Source of the DNA: a bacterium
Lineage (GTDB): Bacteria > Electryoneota > B3-LCP
Direction of reading: 5' to 3'
Assembly: GCA_026394195.1 (NCBI GenBank)
Contig: JAPKYS010000051.1
Coordinates: 1-47,263 of the forward strand
Length of the DNA stretch: 47,263 bases
In this document: positions 33,392-40,701 of the stretch, piece by piece
How positions within the stretch are numbered: position 1 is the first letter of the stretch
How the letters are laid out: the number at the start of each line of letters is the position of its first letter
Notes under the pieces: model-generated
What the model was told of the DNA's origin: nothing
Databases searched by the model: none
Seen by the model: the letters and a program-made list of their open reading frames with translations, nothing else
Made by a program: the position numbers and the translations under genes

Positions 33392-34330
33392 ATGGCACAA
33401 CATCACAAACTTATCATCTTAGGTTCCGGTCCTGCCGGATCAACGGCGGCGATCTACGCAGCCAGATCGAATATAGCTCCGGTCGTCTTTGAAGGGATGC
33501 AGCCCGGAGGCCAACTGACGATTACGACCGAGGTGGAGAATTTCCCCGGTTTTCCCGATGGCGTCATGGGTCCGGAAATCGTTGACATCTTCAAGCGACA
33601 GGCTGAGAAATTTTGCGCCAAGTACATATTCGACGAGGCGATTGGAGCTGATTTATCGAAACGACCCTTCAAGCTGCAAATGCACGAAGCTGAATATACC
33701 TGTGATGCGCTGATCATTGCGACCGGCGCGGTGGCTCGCTGGCTGGGCATACCATCCGAGAGCAAATATCGGGGTCACGGAGTTTCCGCCTGCGCCACCT
33801 GCGATGCTTTTTTCTTCAGGGACAAAAAGGTCACCGTGGTCGGGGGTGGAGATACGGCTATGGAAGAAGCCACCTTCCTCACCAAGTTTGCCACCAAGGT
33901 GACGATCATACACCGCCGTGGAGAACTGCGCGCCTCCAAAATCATGCAGGAAAAAGCTTTCAAGAATCCCAAAATAGAATTCGCCTATTTCTCGTTGGTG
34001 CATGAAATTATCGGCGAAATGAACCCACCCCATATCACTGGAGTCATCTTGAAGGACGTGCGCGATAATTCGCTGCGGACGCTTGAAGTCGATGGCGTGT
34101 TCATGGGGATTGGGCATGTCCCCAATTCGCACATTTTCAAGGGTCAATTAGAAATGGACGAAAATGGGTACATTATCACGGAAGGCAAGACCACCAAGAC
34201 TACGGTGCCGGGGGTTTTCGCCTGCGGTGACGTGCAGGATCACCTCTACCGTCAGGCTATATCGGCTGCCGGAACGGGCTGCATGGCGGCATTGGATGCC
34301 GAACGATTTTTGAGCAGCGAAGGTCTTTAA
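33392..34330 (+). CDS. trxB: Thioredoxin reductase
   Basis: This 312-residue FAD enzyme passes NADPH electrons to thioredoxin. It has the FAD-binding GSGPAGSTAAIYAAR (about residues 11-25), GGQLTITTEVENFPGFP, the redox disulfide CATCD (about 134-138), the NADPH-binding VVGGGDTAMEEA (about 150-161) and the C-terminal FAD motif VFACGDVQDHLYRQAISAAG. GGAAG precedes the ATG. It is a single-gene unit with its own promoter and terminator. Confidence 0.96.
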   Translation: MAQHHKLIILGSGPAGSTAAIYAARSNIAPVVFEGMQPGGQLTITTEVENFPGFPDGVMGPEIVDIFKRQAEKFCAKYIFDEAIGADLSKRPFKLQMHEAEYTCDALIIATGAVARWLGIPSESKYRGHGVSACATCDAFFFRDKKVTVVGGGDTAMEEATFLTKFATKVTIIHRRGELRASKIMQEKAFKNPKIEFAYFSLVHEIIGEMNPPHITGVILKDVRDNSLRTLEVDGVFMGIGHVPNSHIFKGQLEMDENGYIITEGKTTKTTVPGVFACGDVQDHLYRQAISAAGTGCMAALDAERFLSSEGL

Positions 34331-34350
34331 ACAAAACAGACTTTATCAGC

Positions 34351-34383
34351 GGCGCTGCTGAGGATGGTTCGGCAGCGCCTTTT
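34351..34383 (+). terminator. Terminator after trxB
   Basis: An 8-bp stem (GGCGCTGC / GCAGCGCC) with a 13-base loop is followed by four T residues, 20 bases after the stop codon. Confidence 0.82.
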
Positions 34384-34417
34384 GCTATTCATTCACTTAA
34401 AATGCAAAAAATTACAC

Positions 34418-34446
34418 TTGACTTTGGCTTTAAACTTCTTTATTGT
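34418..34446 (+). promoter_or_regulatory. Putative promoter of the first lipoprotein gene
   Basis: TTGACT (34418-34423), a 17-base spacer and TATTGT (34441-34446). The predicted leader of about 160 bases contains repeat R2 copy A. Confidence 0.5.
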
Positions 34447-34493
34447 AATGGCAGTCAATTTATTAAGATTACATTTGATTCGCTTTGGATGGA

Positions 34494-34553
34494 CCGGGCG
34501 CATGCCATGCGCCCCTACACAGCAGCATAGTTGGGGTCGCCCCTGACCCCGAC
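34494..34553 (+). repeat. Dispersed double-hairpin repeat R2, copy A
   Basis: Two hairpins stand in a row: GGGCGCATG / CATGCGCCC, and GGGGTC / GACCCC. Other copies are at 38703 (inverted) and 40252. A shared string TTAAGTTATCTGGT follows here (near 34559) and recurs near 40545. Confidence 0.75.
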
Positions 34554-34614
34554 GGATGTTAAGTTATCTGGTAAACTACCTCTACAATAATAATATCCAT
34601 TCCTGGAGGCTGTC

Positions 34615-35442
34615 ATGAAGCGACTATCAACCATTTCAGTTGCAGTATGCTTCGGCATACTCGGATTCCTGCTTGCTGGTTGTACCTCCAATGGTCCGAA
34701 TAACCCTGCATCCAACGAGCCAACCGCCACCGTCCCTCCTCCCCCACCCGAACTCATCGCCCCCTATTCCGGGATGCCCGGCAACCAGCTCGCGTTGTCT
34801 CTCCGCTGGGAAGAGATTGACAATGCGGAATGCTACCGGGTACAAATCGCCGCCAGCGAGGATTTCAGCGCGGATATTGTTAATGAGTACGACGTGATGG
34901 AGAATATCACCGGGGTTGCCGGCTTAGACCAGAACACCGACTATTACTGGCGCGTGCGAGCTAAAAACAGCGGCGGATACGGAGATTGGTCGCCGACTTG
35001 GAGTTTTTCGACGGGTGATGGCATTCCGCCGAACAGCATTGAGGGCTCATGGAGGTTGGTTGAAGGAATAGTCCATGGAGGTTATAGTTTTGAAGAACAT
35101 ATACACCTCAACGGTTTACTGATCATGAGTCTCGGCAGCGGTAAATTCGATCTGGAAGGCGAGATGATAGTCCTTGATCAAACTTATTATGGACCAAGTT
35201 ACGATCCAGCCGGAATATCCTATGTTGAACCAGTAGATGAGGAAGGAGCATATATGTTGCAAGATTCGATGATTACTCTCCCTGTCGAGGCTTTTGACTT
35301 TCCACAATTCGATGATTACTATTATCAACCAAGCGAAAATATTTACACCATCCAAGGAGATACTCTTCGATTGTGGTCCTACTATGATCCGTTTTATGGA
35401 TATTGGTTCTACGATCAGATCCTGCGGTTCGTGCGAAATTAA
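34615..35442 (+). CDS. Lipoprotein with a fibronectin type III-like domain
   Basis: This 275-residue protein has a lipoprotein signal (LLAGC, Cys at about residue 23), a Pro-rich linker (about 38-48) and an Fn3-like domain (about 48-130: 'LSLRWEEIDNAECYRVQIA', 'TDYYWRVRAKN', 'WSPTWSFST'). A C-terminal domain of about 140 residues begins GSWRLVEG. That last domain has the same kind of opening as the C-terminal domains of the two lipoproteins at 35676 and 36790 (G-x-W-x-F/L), so the three may share a fold. GGAGG lies 5 bases before the ATG. It is probably anchored to a membrane facing the periplasm or the surface. The function is unknown. Confidence 0.82.
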   Translation: MKRLSTISVAVCFGILGFLLAGCTSNGPNNPASNEPTATVPPPPPELIAPYSGMPGNQLALSLRWEEIDNAECYRVQIAASEDFSADIVNEYDVMENITGVAGLDQNTDYYWRVRAKNSGGYGDWSPTWSFSTGDGIPPNSIEGSWRLVEGIVHGGYSFEEHIHLNGLLIMSLGSGKFDLEGEMIVLDQTYYGPSYDPAGISYVEPVDEEGAYMLQDSMITLPVEAFDFPQFDDYYYQPSENIYTIQGDTLRLWSYYDPFYGYWFYDQILRFVRN

Positions 35443-35587
35443 CTAATGGATTAAGCAGCTAATAGGTATGCGGATTAGCCGTCAGATACCTGACAAACAG
35501 GAATGGCGGCTATAATTTTCTGCGTAACTGACAATCGTGAAAGTGGCACAGAGAGCCTGTTCACCGCTCTTATTTTTTTCATTTTGC

Positions 35588-35616
35588 TTGACTTATTCGT
35601 GGCAATGCTGTATATT
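35588..35616 (+). promoter_or_regulatory. Putative promoter of the second lipoprotein gene
   Basis: TTGACT (35588-35593), a 17-base spacer and TATATT (35611-35616), 60 bases before the ATG. Confidence 0.6.
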
Positions 35617-35675
35617 AGTGAAAAAATACTCGAAAAGGACAATTAATAACGCGCAGTTTCTCCAAAGGAGACTCC

Positions 35676-36647
35676 ATGAACAAAAAAACGACCAACTACC
35701 TGGTAACCGCGATTCTGATTCTCGGCATGATGCTCTTTTTAGCAAGCTGCAGTGAAGACGACAGCGGAACCAACTCGAACAATCCACCGGCGGGACAGAA
35801 TTCCTCGTCGATGACCCCGCAAGCTGGTGGTTCTGTGGCTTATGAGAACGGCGCGGTCACCGTCCCGCCCGGAGCCTTGAACGACACAACCGAAATTTCG
35901 GTGGGTATCCCAGCCAGTGCACCCAACTATACTCATCCAGCCAACACCGCTCAGGTAGGAGCAGCCTACGAATTCGGTCCAGACGGCACGACTTTTCTGA
36001 CGCCGGTGACGGTTACTCTGGAATACGACCAGGCGTCTATCGGATCGAACAATGAAGCTACCCTGAAGATCTACACCTTCACGGATGCCAATCCAGCGCC
36101 AGTGCAATTAGGGAACATTCAAGTGCACGAGGATAGCAATTACGTTACCGGAACCACCACTCACTTCTCCTACTGCGTCCTGATTATCGCTTCGGGCAGC
36201 GAGCCCCCCGGAGACATTCCGGAAAACCCACAGGGTGGAAATCTGACCGGTAATTGGACCTTCTCAAGCCTGGAAGTTGAAAACATAGATACTGACACCT
36301 TTAAGCTTTCCATGAGCGGAACCGGCGAAGGATTCGTAAATATAACCGCCACAGAGTGGGAAGAAGAACTCACCATGACCACGACCATGCAGGCCGAATA
36401 TTATATCGGTATGCAGTGGGTTGTGGTCGATACGACGTTTACTGAATACGAGCACCTCTGGGGTACTTACACGATACAGGAAAATGTACGCTTCGTCGCC
36501 ACGGTCACCGAGGCTGATCCTGATAATCAATGGCAAATAGGCAACACCCGCACTGACGGCTACACGGCTGAAAGCAACCGTCTGATTTTCTATCAGAAGA
36601 CCTACGGCTCCGGCGATTACAATATGTGGGTGATCTACACGAAATAA
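35676..36647 (+). CDS. Lipoprotein with a ZU5-like domain (paralogue 1)
   Basis: This 323-residue protein has a lipoprotein signal (LASC, Cys at about residue 25) and a Ser/Asn/Pro linker. A ZU5-like beta domain follows (about 50-165), marked by 'GAVTVPPGALNDTTEISVGI' and 'YEFGPDGTTFLTPVTVTLEY'. A C-terminal domain (about 190-323) begins GNWTFSSLEV. It is closely related to the next gene, so the pair arose by tandem duplication. AAGGAG precedes the ATG. It has its own promoter and terminator. ZU5 domains are protein-interaction modules; the partner is unknown. Confidence 0.82.
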   Translation: MNKKTTNYLVTAILILGMMLFLASCSEDDSGTNSNNPPAGQNSSSMTPQAGGSVAYENGAVTVPPGALNDTTEISVGIPASAPNYTHPANTAQVGAAYEFGPDGTTFLTPVTVTLEYDQASIGSNNEATLKIYTFTDANPAPVQLGNIQVHEDSNYVTGTTTHFSYCVLIIASGSEPPGDIPENPQGGNLTGNWTFSSLEVENIDTDTFKLSMSGTGEGFVNITATEWEEELTMTTTMQAEYYIGMQWVVVDTTFTEYEHLWGTYTIQENVRFVATVTEADPDNQWQIGNTRTDGYTAESNRLIFYQKTYGSGDYNMWVIYTK

Positions 36648-36670
36648 GGACGGAGCAAGTTACATGGAAG

Positions 36671-36695
36671 AGCCGATCGCAGGGTCGGCTTTTTT
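36671..36695 (+). terminator. Terminator after ZU5-like lipoprotein 1
   Basis: An 8-bp stem AGCCGATC / GGTCGGCT (one G-T pair) with loop GCAG runs into six T residues. Confidence 0.85.
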
Positions 36696-36789
36696 AATTT
36701 AGAGTTGGTTTGTCCAACAAAAATCATTAAATTAATCGTATATACTGGAATAGACGAATCGAAGACCAACCAACTAATAAGGAGTAGAA

Positions 36790-37770
36790 ATGAAAAAAAT
36801 GACCGGCATGTACGGTTCAGCCGTTTTAGTCCTCCTCTTTGCCAGCATGACTATGTTCATCGGTTGCAGCAAAGATGATTCCAGCAACAACTCTTCCGGA
36901 CCACCCGTCGGTACGAACCAGGAGACTCTGACACCGGCTGTCGGTGGCAACGTCACCTACGAGAGCGCGACTGTGATTATTCCGCCGGGATCATTACAAA
37001 ATACTACGACTGTCAGCGTGGGCATTCCCGCAACCGCTCCGAATTATACGCAGCCAACCAACACAGCGAAAGTCGGTAACGTCTACGAATTCGGACCTGC
37101 CGGAACGACGTTCAACGCGCCGGTCACCATTTCCCTCGGCTATAATCCGGCTGACCTCGGAAACAATAGCGCGAACACGCTGACCATCCTGACCTACACG
37201 GATTCTACAGCCACTCCGGTAACCCTGACCAACGTGATTGTCAACGCCACTACGCATGTGGTCACCGGTGAGACCATGCACTTCTCCTTCTTCTTCCTGA
37301 GCGTTACCATCAGCGGTGGTGGCGGCGGTGGAGATTATCCCGTTCCGTCCGGTGGCAACCCGATGGGAACCTGGAACTTCTCAACGGTGGATTATGATAT
37401 GGAAGGAATTTTCCCGGATACCATCCAGTACAACATCGAAGTGACTGGTGAAGGCACGCTAAACATCGGTGAAGCCGACTGGCACGCCGATTTCGTTCAG
37501 AATATCCACACGACCTATGCTGTTCAAATATATGGACAGTGGTTTACGTATATGGATACCACTATCACTGTTCCAACCGATTCCTGGGGAACATATACAT
37601 CCAGTGGCGTTCAATTGATCACCACTACAACCGGATCAAACACCAATCCGGGCGAAATCGGCCTCGTCGATTCGCTGACCTATACGGCAGAAACTAACCG
37701 GTTGATCATCTACCAATCGGCTGAATTTGAACAGTACGCGATAGACGTGTACGAGGTGTTCACGAAATAG
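36790..37770 (+). CDS. Lipoprotein with a ZU5-like domain (paralogue 2)
   Basis: This 326-residue paralogue of the preceding gene shares the lipoprotein signal (Cys in FIGCS), the ZU5-like blocks ('VIIPPGSLQNTTTVSVGI', 'YEFGPAGTTFNAPVTISL') and the C-terminal GTWNFSTV domain. The region between about residues 50 and 170 is very similar between the two. The C-terminal domains have diverged, and this copy has a Gly-rich hinge (about 176-184). AAGGAG precedes the ATG. Divergence of the exposed domain suggests different partners or ligands, but this is inference. Confidence 0.82.
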   Translation: MKKMTGMYGSAVLVLLFASMTMFIGCSKDDSSNNSSGPPVGTNQETLTPAVGGNVTYESATVIIPPGSLQNTTTVSVGIPATAPNYTQPTNTAKVGNVYEFGPAGTTFNAPVTISLGYNPADLGNNSANTLTILTYTDSTATPVTLTNVIVNATTHVVTGETMHFSFFFLSVTISGGGGGGDYPVPSGGNPMGTWNFSTVDYDMEGIFPDTIQYNIEVTGEGTLNIGEADWHADFVQNIHTTYAVQIYGQWFTYMDTTITVPTDSWGTYTSSGVQLITTTTGSNTNPGEIGLVDSLTYTAETNRLIIYQSAEFEQYAIDVYEVFTK

Positions 37771-37792
37771 CAGATCGTCAGCGTCAAAATTC

Positions 37793-37822
37793 AAGGGTCG
37801 GTCCGTCCGGATCGACCCTTTT
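37793..37822 (+). terminator. Terminator after ZU5-like lipoprotein 2
   Basis: Stem AAGGGTCG / CGACCCTT with a 12-base internal segment that can fold further, then a short T-run. Confidence 0.8.
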
Positions 37823-37954
37823 GTATTTATTCCTGGCAAATATCCGAAACTTTACCAGAAAGGGGTCGTTAAATATTTAAGCTGCTGACATGTCGCTAAA
37901 CGAAATCGAGCAAAGTTATAAATTTGATAAAACAATTAATCAGCGGAGGAGTCA

Positions 37955-38482
37955 ATGTTAAAATATCATCTTCTAATTCCGTTAATATTTGCAGCTCTTC
38001 TACTTAGTGGGATCGCTTCCGGTGATGACCTATTGGGAAATGAAACCCAAATAACTAAACTACCCCCTGACAATTTTCACTTAGGACTCAGCGCAGGGCT
38101 TCCTTTCCTTGTCGGTATAAGAGGCGAGAGTATTCTGGCAAGGGCTCAGGATAATAGCCCATCCTGGGCGATAACGGGAGACGTCGGATTGACCGCGGGT
38201 TTATATGCATCAGCCATCCTTGAAAGACGGCTGAGTACCTCTCCTTTCTATGCAGGGTTTGGGTATAATTATACTTTACTTGCCATAGCTGGAGGCAGCG
38301 GCGACGTAGCGTATGGTGGATCTTCAAACATACATTCCTTACTCTTCACGATCAGCGCCAGAACCACCTATCAGAAAGCAGCTTCGGTCTGTTTCACTTT
38401 AGGCGCTATGGTGCAGCCCTGGTATGGATGGGACGCCGCTATTTATCCGATGTTGCGGATCAGTCTCATTCGGGCGGATTAG
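37955..38482 (+). CDS. Exported protein of unknown function, possible small outer-membrane barrel
   Basis: This 175-residue protein has a signal peptide (about 1-22, LLLSGIASG). The rest alternates polar and hydrophobic residues with Gly and aromatic positions ('FHLGLSAGLPFLVGIRGES', 'FYAGFGYNYTLLAIAGG', 'CFTLGAMVQPWYGW'), which fits short beta strands of a small barrel. No family was recognised. GGAGGAG lies just upstream of the ATG. Nothing in the neighbourhood hints at a role. Confidence 0.65.
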   Translation: MLKYHLLIPLIFAALLLSGIASGDDLLGNETQITKLPPDNFHLGLSAGLPFLVGIRGESILARAQDNSPSWAITGDVGLTAGLYASAILERRLSTSPFYAGFGYNYTLLAIAGGSGDVAYGGSSNIHSLLFTISARTTYQKAASVCFTLGAMVQPWYGWDAAIYPMLRISLIRAD

Positions 38483-38574
38483 AAGAATAAACAATGCCGA
38501 AATTAGGTTGGCAGTTAGTACTATAGCAGTTCTTGAAAATAATCTCCTATCTCACATATTCTACTCACAACGCC

Positions 38575-38649
38575 GTCATTCCCGCAAGTCACGAAGAGAT
38601 GCGTCGGGAATCCGACGGCGTGTCAGATTCCGGACAAGCCGGAATGACA
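38575..38649. repeat. Palindromic repeat R3, copy A
   Basis: The ends are inverted (GTCATTCC / GGAATGAC) with nested inverted segments (TTCCCG / CGGGAA). Related copies are at 38894 and 47177. With R1, R2 and a heptad array it fills the 540-base gene-free gap 38483-39022. Confidence 0.75.
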
Positions 38650-38702
38650 CGCTTTAACATTGGAAATTACTTTCGAGAACTGGTATATAATCTAACCACC
38701 CT

Positions 38703-38765
38703 TCGGGGTCAGGGGCGACCCCGACTATACCAGCGCGTGTAGGGGCGCATGGCATGCGCCCGGTC
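38703..38765 (-). repeat. Dispersed double-hairpin repeat R2, copy B (inverted)
   Basis: Same two hairpins as copy A, in the opposite orientation. Confidence 0.75.
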
Positions 38766-38786
38766 AATTCTACGAGAATCGGTTGG

Positions 38787-38891
38787 GCGTTGCGTCAGGT
38801 CTTAGTCGCCGATAGGCGGCGTGACCTGACGCTTGATCATCCAAAACCACCAGTGTCAGGTCACACCCTTCGGGCAGGACCTGACACAACG
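38787..38891 (+). repeat. Dispersed palindromic repeat R1, copy B (105 bp)
   Basis: It matches copy A along its length. The first inner stem has changed from CGGC/GCCG to CGCC/GGCG, with loop GATA instead of GAAA, so pairing is kept by paired substitutions. Confidence 0.85.
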
Positions 38892-38893
38892 AG

Positions 38894-38936
38894 AAGCCCT
38901 GTCGGATTCCGGATCAGCCGGAATGACAGGGCTTTT
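38894..38936. repeat. R3-related hairpin, terminator-like
   Basis: The outer stem AAGCCCTGTC / GACAGGGCTT encloses ATTCCGG / CCGGAAT and ends in a T-run. It could stop plus-strand readthrough toward the convergent sucC-like gene. Confidence 0.6.
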
Positions 38937-38954
38937 GCATTTGATATAGTCTTT

Positions 38955-39020
38955 TCTCTGCGCTCTCTGCGTCCTCTGCGTGAAATTTATTTTTTACGGC
39001 TTTGCGCCTTTGCGAGAACT
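38955..39020. repeat. 7-9-nt-period CTCTGCG/TTTGCG array
   Basis: Repeated CTCTGCG units are followed after an AT-rich stretch by repeated CTTTGCG units. The array lies directly downstream of the sucC-like gene. Confidence 0.55.
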
Positions 39021-39022
39021 TT

Positions 39023-40210
39023 CTATGCCTGCTTCGCCAATTCCACCGCGCGCTGAGCGATCTGCTCAATCGGCGTTTCGATGCCGTGGATCTCGATCTG
39101 CTCGAAAAGCCTGGGATTGGCTTCCCGCTCTTCCTTGAAGATGCGCACGCCTTCTTTCCATTCGTTGCCGGTGAAGCGCATCACCATGGGTTTGGACAGC
39201 CCGTGATCCTTCAGAAACATGATGACGCCTTTGGCGAAATCATCGCAACGGGAAATGCCTCCGAAGCGGGCTCCGAAGATGACCTTCACCTGCGGATTTT
39301 CGTCCAGCAGCACCAGCATCTGGGCGAGGCGTTCGGGAGTCGGTCCACCGCCGGAATCCATGAAGTTGGCGGGGCGGCCTCCGAAGTGGCGGATGAAGTC
39401 ATTGCCCATGATGCCGAAACCGGCTCCACCGGGGAACATGCCGATATTGCCATCCAGGTCTAAATAGGGGATATCCCATTCCCTCGCCTGCCGTTCGCGG
39501 GGAGTCATTTCGCCTTCTTCGTGGCGCTTTTCGATGCCGCGCTGCGCCAGTTCCGGATGGCGGAACAGGGCGTCGTCATCGGCGGAAATGCGGCTATCGG
39601 CGGCGACGAAACTGCCGTCCTGCAGCCTGACCAACGGATTGATCTCCGCCATCTTCAGATCCCACTTGCGAAAGAGCTTGAACAGTTTCACCGCGATGCC
39701 GCCGACTGTCTTCATCTCATCGCCGGAAAGCCCCATCTGTTTGGCCAGTTCCATCCCCTGATAGTCGTACATCACCGCGTCGGCATCAAGATTGATTCGA
39801 GCGATCTTTTCGGGGGTCTCGGCGGCGATTTCCTCGATGTCCATGCCGCCGGACGCTGAGCCGATGACGGTCCATTGGTAGTTGACCCGGTCAATGGTCA
39901 CTCCCAGGTAGTATTCCGCCATCACCTTCAGCTTCTTTTCGACCAGCAGACGTTCGACGAGGTAGCCTTTGATGGTGAGCTTGAAAAGCGCAGCAGCTTT
40001 GACGCGCAGCTCGGCTTCGTTTTCGGCGAACTGGATGCCGCCGGCTTTGCCGCGCCCGCCGGACAAGACCTGTGATTTAAGGACGACCGGGTAGCCGATT
40101 TCCTGCGCGACAATAGCGGCTTCATCCACCGATGAGGCGACTTTGCCGGGCGGCAGGGGGATTTTAGCATCGGCAAACAGTTGTTTGCCTTCGAATTCGT
40201 AGAGACGCAT
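39023..40210 (-). CDS. sucC: Succinate-CoA ligase beta-subunit-like protein
   Basis: This 395-residue protein matches SucC throughout: N-terminal ATP-grasp (MRLYEFEGKQLFADAKIPLP, VVLKSQVLSGGRGKAGGI), MAEINPLV and the CoA-ligase domain after LDGNIG. Two usually strict blocks differ from E. coli SucC: NGAG reads GGAG (FPGGAGFG), and NIFGGIVRCD reads ARFGGISRCD. The expected partner sucD is not on either side; repeats flank the gene instead. It is probably the ADP- or GDP-forming succinate (or a related acid) CoA ligase of the TCA cycle with its alpha subunit elsewhere, but a different acid substrate is possible. No good ribosome binding site is visible. Confidence 0.85.
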   Translation of the reverse strand: MRLYEFEGKQLFADAKIPLPPGKVASSVDEAAIVAQEIGYPVVLKSQVLSGGRGKAGGIQFAENEAELRVKAAALFKLTIKGYLVERLLVEKKLKVMAEYYLGVTIDRVNYQWTVIGSASGGMDIEEIAAETPEKIARINLDADAVMYDYQGMELAKQMGLSGDEMKTVGGIAVKLFKLFRKWDLKMAEINPLVRLQDGSFVAADSRISADDDALFRHPELAQRGIEKRHEEGEMTPRERQAREWDIPYLDLDGNIGMFPGGAGFGIMGNDFIRHFGGRPANFMDSGGGPTPERLAQMLVLLDENPQVKVIFGARFGGISRCDDFAKGVIMFLKDHGLSKPMVMRFTGNEWKEGVRIFKEEREANPRLFEQIEIHGIETPIEQIAQRAVELAKQA

Positions 40211-40211
40211 A

Positions 40212-40247
40212 TTGGGTGATGGGTGTTAGGTGATGGGTTTTGGGTGC
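40212..40247. repeat. 7-nt-period degenerate array upstream of the sucC-like gene
   Basis: Units GGTGATG, GGTGTTA, GGTGATG, GGTTTTG lie within a few bases of the sucC-like start codon. Confidence 0.65.
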
Positions 40248-40251
40248 ATGA

Positions 40252-40306
40252 GGCGTACGCCATGCGCCCCTACACGTCATAGTCGGGGTCGTCCCTAACC
40301 CCGACA
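40252..40306 (+). repeat. Dispersed double-hairpin repeat R2, copy C
   Basis: Third copy of R2, with changes in both arms. It lies in the 491-base gap 40211-40701, which also holds R4 and a terminator but no gene. Confidence 0.7.
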
Positions 40307-40445
40307 CGATAATATATCGAAAAAAGGAATGGAAAGCAAGGGGAAATTGCGGGGATGGGTGTGGATGCGCGGGGGGTTAGGCTTGCCTTGAGCCTTTGCT
40401 CTCGCCCGGAGCTAAAGGTTTTTAACTAATTATCTCAACTTGCGC

Positions 40446-40534
40446 GTCATCGCGAGGAATCCCATTGGGATGACGAAGCAATCCCGTCAATTATTCCTAC
40501 CGGATTGCTTCGGGACTTCGTCCCTCGCAATGAC
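40446..40534. repeat. Palindromic repeat R4 (GTCATTGCGAGG type)
   Basis: The ends are inverted (GTCATCGCGAGG / CCTCGCAATGAC) and an inner inverted pair CGAAGCAATCC / GGATTGCTTCG is present. Similar intergenic repeats are widespread in uncultured bacteria. Confidence 0.7.
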
Positions 40535-40631
40535 TACCTAGTGTTAAGTTATCTGGTTAACTACCAGAAGCACCGGACTACGCCAGGTGCCCCATAGCTC
40601 TGCTGTGGGTTCGCAACTTCCCCCCAACAAA

Positions 40632-40667
40632 AAGAGGCTGTCCCAAAAAAGTTTGGGACAGCCTCTT
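40632..40667 (-). terminator. Long perfect hairpin terminator after the beta-helix gene
   Basis: A 16-bp perfect stem with loop AAAG lies about 35 bases after the minus-strand stop codon. On that strand it is followed by TTTGTT, a short T-run. Confidence 0.8.
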
Positions 40668-40701
40668 GCTCATCTCGGGTATGCGTTTGAATGAAGAGTC
40701 T

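Noticed and set aside
38483..39022. CRISPR array in the repeat-rich gap
   Set aside because: The repeats are palindromes of different families with irregular spacing and no set of equal repeats with unique spacers. No cas genes are present.
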